Shown: positions 43,921-52,670, counted from the stretch's first letter. The stretch is 64,000 nucleotides of DNA from Bdellovibrionales bacterium (GCA_947372355.1 CANBTI010000006.1:1-64000), one strand, 5' to 3'. Numbers and translations: made by a program. Notes: generated by a model from the letters alone, not told the origin.

Positions 43921-44759
43921 GATTTAGCTCCGCCGATCCAACTCGGTTTACGTTTTTGCAAAAATGCAGTGATGCCTTCTTGAGCTTCTGGTCCGACGCG
44001 AAGTTCGGCAAGCGTTTGAGCCACATACTGAATCGGATCAGACATGCGATCACGTTTTTCAGGCCAAGTGAGATCAAGAACCAAACGTTTAGCTACCGTC
44101 ATTGCCTTTGGTCCACATTCCAGTAAATTTTTAGTGAGTGTACCTAAATATTGATCCAGCTCTGCACGAGTGCCAAACACTTCATGCACTAGTCCCACTT
44201 CTTTTGCTTTATCCGCTTTAAAGCGTTCAGCGCTAACGAAAAGTGCACGAGCATGAGACGCGCCAATTTTAGCCACTACAAACGGACCAATGCATGCAGG
44301 AACAATTCCCAATCGCACTTCGCTTAAACTGAAAACAGTATCTTTTGTAGAGAGAACCACATCACAAATAGAAACGAGTCCGACACCTCCGCCAATCGCT
44401 GCCCCTTCCACTACACCGATCACTGGTTTTGGGCATTCATTCAAAGTGGCAAACATCTCGGTGAGTACAGTGGTGTCTTTTAAATTTTCTTCGTAGGTGA
44501 GTTCGATCGATCGTTTCATCCAATTGAGATCACCACCGGCGCAAAACATTCCACTACCATCTTTCAAGTTGCTCCCTTGAAACACCACTACTTTTACTTC
44601 AGGCGAAATCACTTCATGAGTGAACACACGCCCAAGCTCTTCAATCATTTTTGCATTGAATGCATTTCTAATATCCGGGCGATTCAGCGAAAGAGTGAGA
44701 ATCCCATTTGGATTCAAATCGAGCGCAAGAGTTTCATAGATGTAAGATTGAGTTTGCAT
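43917..44759 (-). CDS. Enoyl-CoA hydratase-family protein (methylglutaconyl-CoA hydratase candidate)
   Basis: The 280-residue protein has the crotonase fold: GILTLSLNRPDIRNAFNAKM at the start, oxyanion-hole FCAGGDLNWM, GAAIGGGVGLVSICDVVLST and catalytic Glu in LSEVRLGIVPA. The operon (hydratase, biotin carboxylase, carrier, HMG-CoA lyase) suggests that it hydrates 3-methylglutaconyl-CoA to HMG-CoA. It is first in this run, with 64 nt before the next gene upstream on the same strand. Confidence 0.85.
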   Translation of the reverse strand: MQTQSYIYETLALDLNPNGILTLSLNRPDIRNAFNAKMIEELGRVFTHEVISPEVKVVVFQGSNLKDGSGMFCAGGDLNWMKRSIELTYEENLKDTTVLTEMFATLNECPKPVIGVVEGAAIGGGVGLVSICDVVLSTKDTVFSLSEVRLGIVPACIGPFVVAKIGASHARALFVSAERFKADKAKEVGLVHEVFGTRAELDQYLGTLTKNLLECGPKAMTVAKRLVLDLTWPEKRDRMSDPIQYVAQTLAELRVGPEAQEGITAFLQKRKPSWIGGAKS

Positions 44760-44823
44760 GCATTAATTTTGTCAGATGCATGAAAAAAGTGCGAGTTTTT
44801 AAGTGTTGTGCGGTGCAAAATTA

Positions 44824-45690
44824 TTAACGTTCAAACCGTTGCTGAAAAGCTAAATTTGCTGTTCGTGCCAAGGTGGTGTTGATTGCTGGTCCGAAAAGAG
44901 TTTGATCTGAATATCCCAAAATCAACGAGGAATTAGCCCCCACCAAATACGTCACGGTAGCCCCTGTGTTCCAAACCAATTTTTGAGACGTGAAAGCATC
45001 CATCACTTTCATTGGAGACTGATATTGGGTATCTAAACTCATTCCCACTCTCCACAAATCAGCGAAAGAATAACCGCCCCCCAGGGAAGCACTCAATAAG
45101 GTGCTCGCGTAACTCAATTCTTTTCCCAGTTTTAATACTAAGTTCGTGTCCCAATTGCTCCAACGTTTGATCGCGACCGCTCCAAGATGAATTTGATGAA
45201 AACCTAATCCACTGACATCGCTGGCAAGAGCTGATTGTGAGTGAGCCATTTCTCTACCCGTAGGAACCACCCATTGAGCGAAAGTGTACACTCTGGGCTT
45301 CCATTCAGAATATTCCCATTCTGGAATTGTTTCATAACCGATTGTGAATGAAACATCCCCTAACTGAGTATTGGTTTCTTGACGTGAAATCGAGGTGATT
45401 TTATTTTGGATCACCGGAATCGAAGTTCCCCATTGCCAGCGATCGCTAATCAAGGAAGCAAAATTGATTGAAATATTTCTACGGTATTCTTGATTGGATT
45501 CAGAATCTCTGAATACGGGCAACCCCTTACCCGCTCCTGCCGCATCTCCCACTACCGTGCCAGTGGAAACAGAGAGTGAAATAAATTTAGACTCATCCCC
45601 CGTGATCAAGGAAGGCAATGCACTGGAGCCCGCACAACAAGGCGCTGCATGAGAAGAATGAAGATAAAATGAAATGAATAAAAAAAGCAT
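44824..45690 (-). CDS. Predicted outer-membrane barrel protein with Cys pair
   Basis: From ATG 45690 the 288-residue protein has a signal peptide (MLFLFISFYLHSSHA), then APCCAGSSALPS with two adjacent cysteines. Barrel-like strands follow (RYRRNISINFASL-type segments, SDVSGLGFHQIHLGAVAIKR, LSASLGGGYSFADLWRVG). Ends in ...NLAFQQRFER. The start overlaps the previous stop by one base (TAATG), so it is coupled to the lipoprotein gene. The substrate is not known. The Cys pair suggests a thiol or metal link, in line with the neighbouring redoxin gene. Confidence 0.6.
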   Translation of the reverse strand: MLFLFISFYLHSSHAAPCCAGSSALPSLITGDESKFISLSVSTGTVVGDAAGAGKGLPVFRDSESNQEYRRNISINFASLISDRWQWGTSIPVIQNKITSISRQETNTQLGDVSFTIGYETIPEWEYSEWKPRVYTFAQWVVPTGREMAHSQSALASDVSGLGFHQIHLGAVAIKRWSNWDTNLVLKLGKELSYASTLLSASLGGGYSFADLWRVGMSLDTQYQSPMKVMDAFTSQKLVWNTGATVTYLVGANSSLILGYSDQTLFGPAINTTLARTANLAFQQRFER

Positions 45691-46175
45691 TAATGAGCGT
45701 GGTATGGAAGTTTTTGCACTTCTAGAATATTTCCAGAAAGATCCTTCAATTGAAATTGAATTTCCCAATTTCCACCCATCACAAACATCACTTCAGTGGC
45801 ATCATAAACGCCGGGCAAGGTTTGTCCGTTTGCATCTTTAGATTCAGATAATTTTACTTTTTGTGAGCCATGCCCCATATCCGGCATCCACAGTTTCACT
45901 CCTGGTTGAATATTTTCTAAAGCAGTGAAAACACCTGGCTGATCTTTATGCCAAAAATATATTTTCATTGAACCTTCATCACTACCACGAGGTTCCTTCA
46001 ACCAAATAAAATCAGCGCAAATGGTGTGAGATTGGAATTCCATTTTACAAGTGAGTGCGTTTTCATTTTCAATCGCAACCCCTTCAGGAATACGCACAGG
46101 ATCCGTATGATTAAAAATGGGTGAATAACCGCAAGCCGCAGCTGATAATAAACAAACGCTAATAATTGAATTCAT
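45690..46175 (-). CDS. Lipoprotein with FixH/YtkA-like domain
   Basis: From ATG 46175 (AGGAG 7 nt upstream) the 161-residue protein has the lipobox SAAC (MNSIISVCLLSAAACGYS). It then holds a beta-sandwich domain containing KLWMPDMGHGSQKV and VMFVMGGNWEIQFQLKD, typical of FixH/YtkA-like proteins, which bind metals in the periplasm. It lies between the redoxin gene and the barrel gene, and these three genes probably form one export-stage unit. Copper handling is suggested only by the fold. Confidence 0.65.
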   Translation of the reverse strand: MNSIISVCLLSAAACGYSPIFNHTDPVRIPEGVAIENENALTCKMEFQSHTICADFIWLKEPRGSDEGSMKIYFWHKDQPGVFTALENIQPGVKLWMPDMGHGSQKVKLSESKDANGQTLPGVYDATEVMFVMGGNWEIQFQLKDLSGNILEVQKLPYHAH

Positions 46176-46213
46176 GATAATTCTCCTTTGATTGATCTTC
46201 ATTAATGACTAAT

Positions 46214-46729
46214 TTATCTCTTAATTTGGCATCCTAGAGCACGCGTTTTGGAAACAGTAATGGGTTTATTTTCAGATAATTCTTTAAGCGCATTGGCAAG
46301 GTATGGAATTTTTGCTTCTGCTGCATCGGCACTATCATCTACTCCACCCTCATAAACGATTTTATCTTTTTCAATAATATAAACGTGAGGAGTCTTGAGT
46401 GCTTTTAGTTGATTGGATATTTTTGAACCATGATCTTCAATGATTGGAAAAGTAATTCCTGATTCTTTAAAGTGAGATTTTGCAACTTCTACTGATTCAT
46501 TTTGATTGGAGTGAACCCCGATAAATTCAAAACCATTTTTTGAATATTTTTCTGCCAACTCGCTGATTGTTTTTTCATGGCTCGCCGAACATGGACATTT
46601 TGCGGATAGAAAAACCACCACACTTGCCTTGGCGTCTTTTTTGGGAAAATGAATTTCTTTATTTTGAAAAAGATCAGAACCGGTAAAAAGAAGTGCAAAT
46701 ACCATTGAACGCGATGCGAGATGCTTCAT
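46214..46729 (-). CDS. Exported thioredoxin-like (redoxin) protein
   Basis: The 171-residue protein has a hydrophobic N-terminus (SMVFALLFTGSDLFQ), perhaps a signal peptide, followed by a thioredoxin fold with VVFLSAKCPCSASHEKT. The CPC pair is at the position of the CxxC or peroxidatic Cys of redoxins. GFEFIGVHSNQNES and HVYIIEKDKIVYEGGV complete the fold, as in PRX-like1 proteins. It may reduce or oxidise thiols in the periplasm. The FixH-like lipoprotein and the Cys-pair barrel follow in the same operon. Confidence 0.75.
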   Translation of the reverse strand: MKHLASRSMVFALLFTGSDLFQNKEIHFPKKDAKASVVVFLSAKCPCSASHEKTISELAEKYSKNGFEFIGVHSNQNESVEVAKSHFKESGITFPIIEDHGSKISNQLKALKTPHVYIIEKDKIVYEGGVDDSADAAEAKIPYLANALKELSENKPITVSKTRALGCQIKR

Positions 46730-46808
46730 GGGGGTAACTTATGATAAACTTTCTTTTGTCGCAATAGGTGTCTAACATCTTTGTGATGTTCGATGCGTTA
46801 TTTTTAAA

Positions 46809-46884
46809 GGACCCATAGTTAAAATGGATATAACAGATCTTTCCTAAAGATCAGTTCCAGGTTCAATTCCTGGTGGGGCCGCCA
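46809..46884 (+). tRNA. tRNA-Arg (anticodon CCT)
   Basis: The acceptor stem GGACCCA pairs with TGGGGCC with one A-G mismatch. The D-arm is GTTA/TAAC, the anticodon stem GATCT/AGATC with loop TTCCTAA (CCT), and the T-arm CCAGG/CCTGG. CCA is encoded at 46882-46884. The 3' end is the attachment site of the mobile element to its right. Confidence 0.92.
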
Positions 46885-46887
46885 TTT
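46877..46887 (+). repeat. Left attachment site (attL)
   Basis: GGCCGCCATTT overlaps the tRNA-Arg(CCT) acceptor end, discriminator and CCA. The tRNA stays complete on this side, as usual for elements that use a tRNA 3' end. Confidence 0.75.
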
Positions 46888-47134
46888 TCCGACCTTGGTT
46901 TTCGATTCAAAAAGTTAACCCATGAACAACAAACAAGAGTTCTTCTATTGTTTTGTTCGAGATCGCAGATTCCATATTTCTTGAATTGCCCCGAACTGTC
47001 TTGATTTGGCTAAAGCCAGACTAAGACTTGGCTAAGGGGTTTTTCTAGAACTGAAGTTATCCAACCAAATTGTCATTGATCCTAACAACAGTTCACCGGC
47101 CCTGCTGGAATCGAACTACGAAAGGAACGAGGCT

Positions 47135-47299
47135 ATGAAAGCGATAGACTTGAAGGATTTAATTAGTGGATTGATCACAGTGATCATCATTGCCATTTCA
47201 GTTGGGCAATATGGGAAGTTGAGAGATTTTGCGAAAAAGGAGTTTGTGAGGTCGATGGGAAATTGTCCCGCCGAGTATCGGAAGGGGTATGCGAGATAA
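47135..47299 (+). CDS. 54-residue single-pass membrane protein
   Basis: ATG 47135 follows AAAGGAACGAGG with normal spacing. The protein starts MKAIDLKDLISGLITVIIIA, has one hydrophobic helix (SGLITVIIIAISVGQYG), then a basic region and NCPAEYRKGYAR. It is the first gene inside the element, 100 nt before the restriction protein. It could anchor a complex or be a toxin-like peptide, but no function is known. Confidence 0.6.
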   Translation: MKAIDLKDLISGLITVIIIAISVGQYGKLRDFAKKEFVRSMGNCPAEYRKGYAR

Positions 47300-47400
47300 A
47301 TGCCAAACCTCAATTTCAACATTATCCATGCTCCCAAACGTTGACTTATCCTATTATAATCATTAAAATTTTCCACATACACGAAGATAAAAGAGGTATT

Positions 47401-50385
47401 ATGGTAGCAGGCAGAGATGAAGCTAAGGATAAGATCCAGCAACTTGTCATTCAATTTAGAGATCATATTGGCGAATACAAGAAAGCTTCATATAACGAAG
47501 CTAGTTTAAGAATCGATTTTTTGAATAAGTTCTTTAAAATTTTAGGTTGGGACGTTGAAAATAACGAAGGCTTAACTCCTTCTTTTCGAGAAGTTATTAC
47601 AGAAGATAGAGTTACTGTTGAAGGAAGAACGAAATCACCCGATTACTCATTTAGACTTAAAAATGGTACTCGGCAATTTTTCGTAGAAGCAAAAAAACCG
47701 GAAGTAAATATATCAAGTCATGCGCCTTCAGCTTTTCAGGTTCGTCGATATGGGTGGAACGCTGACGTAGGAATTAGCATTTTAACAAGTTTTGAATATC
47801 TTTCAGTATATGACTGTTCATCAAAGCCGACAGAGTCACAGGGCGCCAATTATTCACTACTTAAAATTTTTCATTTTGAAGATTACGTAAAAAATTTCGA
47901 TTACATCTGGGACACGTTCTCAAAGGAAGCCGTATATAAGGGTAGTTTAATTAATTTTAAGCTCACTAAAAACAAGAAGGGCTCATCTTCAGTAGACAAT
48001 GCGTTCCTTGAGTCTTTGGACGAATGGAGAGTGAGTCTCGCTAAGAGTATTTTTAAGAATAATGATATTGATGATGAAAATTTAAATTATGTTGTGCAAA
48101 AACTGATCGATCAAATAATTTTTTTACGAATTGCCGAGGATAGAGACATTGAAGAATACGGAAGCTTAAAGAAGATTTCAGAATCAAATGATGTTTTCAA
48201 AGATTTTTTAAAAATCTGTCACAAATCTAATGAAAAATACAATTCAGGGCTATTTGCTGAAGACAATATAATAAAGACGTTGAAAGTTGAGAGCAAGGAA
48301 TTCTCAAATATTATTAGAGACCTTTATTTCCCTATCTCACCATACGAATTTTCCGTAATGCCTCTTGATATCTTGGGAAAAGCATACGAACAGTTTCTCG
48401 GTAAAGTAATTGTGATTGATAAGAAAGGGAGATTATCAGTAACCGAAAAGCCGGAAGTTAAGAAGGCTGGAGGGGTTTTTTATACTCCAAAATATATTGT
48501 TGAAAGCATTGTGGAAGATACTGTCGGAAAACTGCTTGAAAATAAAACACCAGAAGCAGTAGCAAAGTTAAAAATATTAGACCCAGCATGCGGGAGCGGA
48601 ACATTTCTTCTTACTGCCTTTGAGCACTTACTAAATTGGCATAAAGCATATTTTGAAATTAATAAAAGCAAGCTTACAAAAAAAGCGCGAGAAGATGTCC
48701 TTACCCCTGATGGTGAGTTAACTACAAAATTTAAAGGGAAAATTCTTTTAAATAATATTTACGGTATTGATATTGATCGAAATGCGGTAGAAGTCACGAA
48801 ACTCAGCCTACTCTTAAAATGTTTAGAGGGTGAAAGTAAAGATACTCTAAAAGCCCAAATGTCTTTATTCCAAGAGCGGGTTTTACCGACATTAGACAAG
48901 AATATAGTGAGTGGCAACTCACTTGTGGACTTCGATATTTATGGTCTTTCTCCCAGTCTTGAGTCCGATCTAGGGGTTAAAAGAAAAATTAATGCATTCA
49001 ATTGGGAAACATCTTTTAAGGATGTATTTAAGGAAGGTGGCGGTTTTCAAGCAGTGATCGGAAATCCGCCATACGTAAGACAAGAACTTTTTTCTGAGTT
49101 GAAACCATATTTGGAGGAAAAATTTGAAGTTTATAATGGAGTAGCAGATTTATACACGTACTTTTTTGAACAGTCATATCGGCTTATGGCGCCAAATGGT
49201 TTGTTTTCAATAATTGTAGCAAATAAATGGTTTCGCGCGAGTTATGGTGAACAATTAAGAAAATGGTTAAAAACCGTTTGCTTGGAAAGTATCAAAGATT
49301 TTGGTGATCTTCCGGTCTTTGAAAACGCAACAACATACCCTTGTATCGTTAAAATCAAAAAATCAAAGCCGGCAAAGAAATTTTTGTTTTCTGATTTATT
49401 GAAACTTGGAATTCGAAATCCTAGGGAGCATAACACAGCTGAGTTTATTGATGTTGAGCTTTCTCGCCTAACAGATAAGGGCTGGGTTTTGGCGGATGAG
49501 AAAAGCCTAGATGTCCTTGATCAAATGAAGAAGATTGGGAAACCATTTCTCACGTATGTGAATAAAAATGTTTATCGAGGAGTTGTCACAGGAAAAAACG
49601 AAGCTTTTGTTATTTCAGAAGAACAGAAGAACGAATTAATTAAAAAAGATAAATCTAGTGCAGATTTAATTAAGGCTTTTGTTGAAGGTAAAGACGTAAA
49701 GGCCTTTTCTAAGATTAAGCCAAAGCACTATCTGATATTCACTCGGCGTGGCACTAATATTGCAAACTATCCAGCAATTGAAGAGCACTTGGAATCATTC
49801 AAATTAAAATTGATGCCTAAGCCAAAAAACTGGAAGCCGAAAAATGATGAAAAATGGCCGGGCCGCAAACCTGGGGAATACAAATGGTATGAGATTCAAG
49901 ACAGTATTGAATATTATAAAGAATTCGATAAAGACAAAATCATCTATCCTAGTATTTGTAAACAGCCAGAATTTACTTTAGACAATGAATCACTTTATAC
50001 AAATGATAAATGCTTCATTATTCCATTAAGTGATTTGTATTTATTGGGCGTTTTAAATTCTGAGTTGACATATTTTTGGTGTGAAATGCATTTGCCGAGA
50101 TTAAGAGGAGGTTTTTTTGAAACTAAAATTCCAATTTTTAAAAATCTACCGATTTGTCAAATAGACAGTAAAAAAAAGGACATGGTACAGGAAAAAGATA
50201 AAATTGTGCAGTGCGTAAAGAAGATTTTGGCTTTGGCTAGTAATAGTAAGGATAAGGGCAAAGAGTCTAAGACCGAATGCAATTATTACAGAAATGAGAT
50301 AAACAAGTCCGTGTATAAGATTTACGGCATTAAGCAAGTGGACAGTAAACATATTTCGGAGATTATTGAAAATGTTAAAAGATGA
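47401..50385 (+). CDS. Type IIG restriction-modification protein (nuclease + N6-adenine methyltransferase)
   Basis: The 994-residue protein starts at ATG 47401 (GAGGT upstream). An N-terminal PD-(D/E)xK nuclease is visible with D81 (SPDYSFRLKNG) and E96-A-K98 (FFVEAKKPEV). The methyltransferase has SAM-binding LDPACGSGTFLL (~residue 393) and catalytic NPPYVRQE (~residue 554), an N6-adenine type. The C-terminal third is a target-recognition domain ending in helices. One chain therefore cuts and protects DNA, as Eco57I-like enzymes do. It probably defends the host or the element against foreign DNA. Confidence 0.9.
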   Translation: MVAGRDEAKDKIQQLVIQFRDHIGEYKKASYNEASLRIDFLNKFFKILGWDVENNEGLTPSFREVITEDRVTVEGRTKSPDYSFRLKNGTRQFFVEAKKPEVNISSHAPSAFQVRRYGWNADVGISILTSFEYLSVYDCSSKPTESQGANYSLLKIFHFEDYVKNFDYIWDTFSKEAVYKGSLINFKLTKNKKGSSSVDNAFLESLDEWRVSLAKSIFKNNDIDDENLNYVVQKLIDQIIFLRIAEDRDIEEYGSLKKISESNDVFKDFLKICHKSNEKYNSGLFAEDNIIKTLKVESKEFSNIIRDLYFPISPYEFSVMPLDILGKAYEQFLGKVIVIDKKGRLSVTEKPEVKKAGGVFYTPKYIVESIVEDTVGKLLENKTPEAVAKLKILDPACGSGTFLLTAFEHLLNWHKAYFEINKSKLTKKAREDVLTPDGELTTKFKGKILLNNIYGIDIDRNAVEVTKLSLLLKCLEGESKDTLKAQMSLFQERVLPTLDKNIVSGNSLVDFDIYGLSPSLESDLGVKRKINAFNWETSFKDVFKEGGGFQAVIGNPPYVRQELFSELKPYLEEKFEVYNGVADLYTYFFEQSYRLMAPNGLFSIIVANKWFRASYGEQLRKWLKTVCLESIKDFGDLPVFENATTYPCIVKIKKSKPAKKFLFSDLLKLGIRNPREHNTAEFIDVELSRLTDKGWVLADEKSLDVLDQMKKIGKPFLTYVNKNVYRGVVTGKNEAFVISEEQKNELIKKDKSSADLIKAFVEGKDVKAFSKIKPKHYLIFTRRGTNIANYPAIEEHLESFKLKLMPKPKNWKPKNDEKWPGRKPGEYKWYEIQDSIEYYKEFDKDKIIYPSICKQPEFTLDNESLYTNDKCFIIPLSDLYLLGVLNSELTYFWCEMHLPRLRGGFFETKIPIFKNLPICQIDSKKKDMVQEKDKIVQCVKKILALASNSKDKGKESKTECNYYRNEINKSVYKIYGIKQVDSKHISEIIENVKR

Positions 50386-50632
50386 TCAGGTTTTAGCTCA
50401 ACTTATGTTCGATAAAGATTTAAATGTTACTGCTGCTTCAAAATGGAGTGACGAAGATATTCAAGAGATGATGACAACCTATCTCAAGACAAAACTTATC
50501 GCTTCAGAAACTAAAAACAATTCCTTGTATTTGATTATTAACGAAAAAATTTCGCAATTAAATTTGGCAATCAAACTTAAAACTAAAGCCAATTCCCATA
50601 ACCAAGCGTCATACGAACAACCTTCAATTTAA
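50372..50632 (+). CDS. Small protein overlapping the restriction gene
   Basis: ATG 50372 (CGGAG 9 nt upstream) lies 14 nt inside the end of the restriction gene and gives 86 residues: MLKDDQVLAQLMFDKDLNVT, then a helical KWSDEDIQEMMTTYLKTKLI and a tail KLKTKANSHNQASYEQPS. It is acidic and helical with no known domain. Tight overlap suggests that it is made in a fixed ratio with the restriction protein, perhaps as an accessory or control protein. Confidence 0.6.
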   Translation: MLKDDQVLAQLMFDKDLNVTAASKWSDEDIQEMMTTYLKTKLIASETKNNSLYLIINEKISQLNLAIKLKTKANSHNQASYEQPSI

Positions 50633-50679
50633 TTCTTTCTATTTTTTCCTATCTCTACTTTGGAGATTCTAGTCGACAT

Positions 50680-51066
50680 CTAGCTTGAAGAGACATAAAC
50701 CCAGCCAGATTTTTCTTTCAAACGACGCAATATTTTTTGTCTAACTAATCTTACCAAAGGCGTTGAAATCATATTTACTGAATAAATGTGGCCATTTTTT
50801 TCAAGCTCTTCCCTAGTTTCTCCAATTGTGCGTCTCGTTTTGAAGTATCCCGCGTTCGTTAACGCTATGACGTAGCCAGTGGGCCCACTAGATGTTCTTT
50901 TTGTTTTGGTCTTTGTTGGCGATGCTTTAAGCACATGTGCTTTAACGGCTGCTTTACCTTCCGAATCAAATTGAGCGATAGCTTTTGTCATTTGAATTAC
51001 TTCATCTGGAGTGCCTTCCATTGTAACAAGGAGACCTGAAGGTAATGTTAATTGAGTTTTTGCCAT
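50680..51066 (-). CDS. Uncharacterised 128-residue protein, third gene of a HEPN operon
   Basis: The protein starts MAKTQLTLPSGLLVTMEGTP, a motif (LPSG..V..EG.P.E) that I have the impression of seeing in small proteins near HEPN or restriction genes, but I cannot confirm it. A Lys-rich linker separates it from a C-terminal winged-helix-like part (TGYVIALTNAGYFKTRRTIG, LVRLVRQKILRRLKEKSG). It could bind DNA or a toxin partner. It follows the HEPN-like gene by 17 nt. Confidence 0.55.
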   Translation of the reverse strand: MAKTQLTLPSGLLVTMEGTPDEVIQMTKAIAQFDSEGKAAVKAHVLKASPTKTKTKRTSSGPTGYVIALTNAGYFKTRRTIGETREELEKNGHIYSVNMISTPLVRLVRQKILRRLKEKSGWVYVSSS

Positions 51067-51083
51067 AATACTTTTTCCTTTTT

Positions 51084-51869
51084 TTAGTTGTTCGCCGAAT
51101 GGGCCTTGATAACAATTTGAGCTTCCTGAAAGCCTTGCTGCGTAAGCTTATAAAGCCCTTCCGCATTTTTATTTAAAAGTTTTTTGTTCCATAGTCTTTT
51201 CATCACGCTTGAAACCGAAGATTGAGCTCTTCGATCCATACTACCGCGAACCTGAGAAAAGCTTGCGTTTTCAGGGTAATAGCTATGCAACAATACAAGT
51301 GCCTCTTCTTCGGTCGATAAGTCACCAAAGACGATTTTTCTGGTGTCAAAATCTTCTACCATCGCCTCAACAGGCAACTGAATAAAAGCGACAAGCTTAC
51401 CTGCTTCTTGCATAGTGGACGAAGTCACACTACGAACCAATTCAGTTAAAATCCATTGCGCCGAGGAATAGCACCATCTCTGATCATAAATGTTTGGATC
51501 AACATCGCCTTTATGAAGAATGTTCCTTTTGTTTCGGAATGTGTACATTCCTCGCGCAACACGAGCGACACAAATTTTTAATCCATCGTGAAGATTAGCC
51601 TGTTGTGATTCCAAAGTTTTGAGATACTCATCAATATTTGGTTTATTTTCAAATTTTCCGATATCCAGAAATTGCAATGCTTGAACGATAGATTCCACAA
51701 ATTTACCAACAGATGATTTACCCAAAGTTCCCGTGACTGTATCCACACGGATATTCATAAACTCATTAACCAAATCGGTAGCAAGTTGAGGGTCGATCTT
51801 TGAAGTTAAAATAGTAATTACGTCTTTAGATTTCAAGTTGTAATCCTTTTGGCAGACATTTCGGTTCAT
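51084..51869 (-). CDS. HEPN-like protein, candidate abortive-infection nuclease
   Basis: The 261-residue protein has a central helical domain with the RNKRNILHKGD motif, fitting the Arg-x4-6-His signature of HEPN RNases, plus LHDGLKICVARVARGMYTF and SSAQWILTELVRSVTSSTM on either side. The C-terminal ~80 residues look like a winged helix (VSSVMKRLWNKKLLNKNAEG). HEPN RNases occur in toxin-antitoxin and abortive-infection systems. The call is inferred from motifs, and catalytic activity is unproved. It lies in a three-gene operon opposite the restriction gene. Confidence 0.6.
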   Translation of the reverse strand: MNRNVCQKDYNLKSKDVITILTSKIDPQLATDLVNEFMNIRVDTVTGTLGKSSVGKFVESIVQALQFLDIGKFENKPNIDEYLKTLESQQANLHDGLKICVARVARGMYTFRNKRNILHKGDVDPNIYDQRWCYSSAQWILTELVRSVTSSTMQEAGKLVAFIQLPVEAMVEDFDTRKIVFGDLSTEEEALVLLHSYYPENASFSQVRGSMDRRAQSSVSSVMKRLWNKKLLNKNAEGLYKLTQQGFQEAQIVIKAHSANN

Positions 51870-51952
51870 TCATAAAAATATTTCAAGATTGTGAAACAGG
51901 TAACGTAGGGACGAGAATATTCAAAAGAGGCCCCAAACGTTACTCAGTCATA

Positions 51953-52555
51953 TTACTTTTCTCTTCTTACAAGCCCCCAATTTGCGGCATTCCAGCTCTC
52001 AGATGAGATGTCATTACAATAAGGCAAAAGAAACATTCCCAAACGATTCAATTCTGCACTTGTGAGACCTTCAAAAGGAATTTCAACTTTAACTTCGAAG
52101 CCTGTAGAAACTGGAAAAGAAAGCTTTCTCGAAGGCTTCCCCTGAGGACTTTCTTCTTGCTCCTGAGCTTTATTTTGATTGCGAGACTTACCTGTAGAAA
52201 CATTTTCGTCTTTAGCCTTCGATGTCGATTGCTTAGTTCGACTGATTACAGAACGTTCCCAAGCGGCCTTATCTTTTGACCATGCAGTGAAGTCATCTAA
52301 AGTATTTTTCACTCGAGACTTATAAACTTCAATAGTCTGACCAGTGAATTTATCTTTATTTTTAATGCTGAAACGATGAACTACTGAGTCGAGATTCTTT
52401 GTAATATACTCAACACACTTTTGGTCATCATCAAGAACGTTAAAAAGATTGTTACAAGCTGTTTTTCTTGAACCAGCAGTATTGGTGTTTAGGAAATTCT
52501 TATTTACCGTATAGTCTAAAAAATTGAAAACCTCTGAAATTGGCGTATGCATCAT
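51953..52555 (-). CDS. Recombinase core-binding-like protein, first gene of the HEPN operon
   Basis: The first ~95 residues (FLNTNTAGSRKTACNNLFNV, GQTIEVYKSRVKNTLDDFTA) resemble the SAM-like core-binding domain of phage integrases, without a catalytic domain. A Lys/Gln/Ser linker follows, then KLSFPVSTGFEVKVEIPFEG and LTSAELNRLGMFLLPYCN. The gene starts after GGAGG with ideal spacing and follows the divergent promoter region. It is probably a DNA-binding antitoxin or regulator of the operon, which is inference. Confidence 0.6.
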   Translation of the reverse strand: MMHTPISEVFNFLDYTVNKNFLNTNTAGSRKTACNNLFNVLDDDQKCVEYITKNLDSVVHRFSIKNKDKFTGQTIEVYKSRVKNTLDDFTAWSKDKAAWERSVISRTKQSTSKAKDENVSTGKSRNQNKAQEQEESPQGKPSRKLSFPVSTGFEVKVEIPFEGLTSAELNRLGMFLLPYCNDISSESWNAANWGLVRREK

Positions 52556-52613
52556 GTAATTCCTCCTGCAGTTAGTAATGTTTCACCAATGAAAAATCTC
52601 ACTGGCTAACTTC

Positions 52614-52643
52614 ACTATATTAACGCTTTCTTATTTTTGTCAA
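52614..52643 (-). promoter_or_regulatory. Promoter of the HEPN operon
   Basis: On the minus strand TTGACA (52643-52638) and TATAGT (52619-52614) are 18 nt apart, ahead of the gene starting at 52555. The promoter overlaps the TTAACG half-sites at 52618-52653. Confidence 0.7.
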
Positions 52644-52665
52644 CTCGTTAATATGAAAGTTAACG
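52618..52665. promoter_or_regulatory. Cluster of TTAACG half-sites (operator)
   Basis: TATTAACG at 52618-52625 is the complement of CGTTAATA at 52646-52653, and CGTTAA (52646-52651) faces TTAACG at 52660-52665. Three half-sites thus lie between or over two divergent promoters, a layout expected for an operator read by an element-encoded regulator. Confidence 0.6.
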
Positions 52666-52670
52666 ATATT

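Noticed and set aside
47096-47117. A tRNA T-loop-like stretch (minus strand GTTCGATTCCAGCAGGGCCG) inside the left end of the element.
   Set aside because: The flanks do not pair into a T-stem or acceptor stem, and no anticodon arm is present. It may be a degraded tRNA remnant, but I cannot support that.
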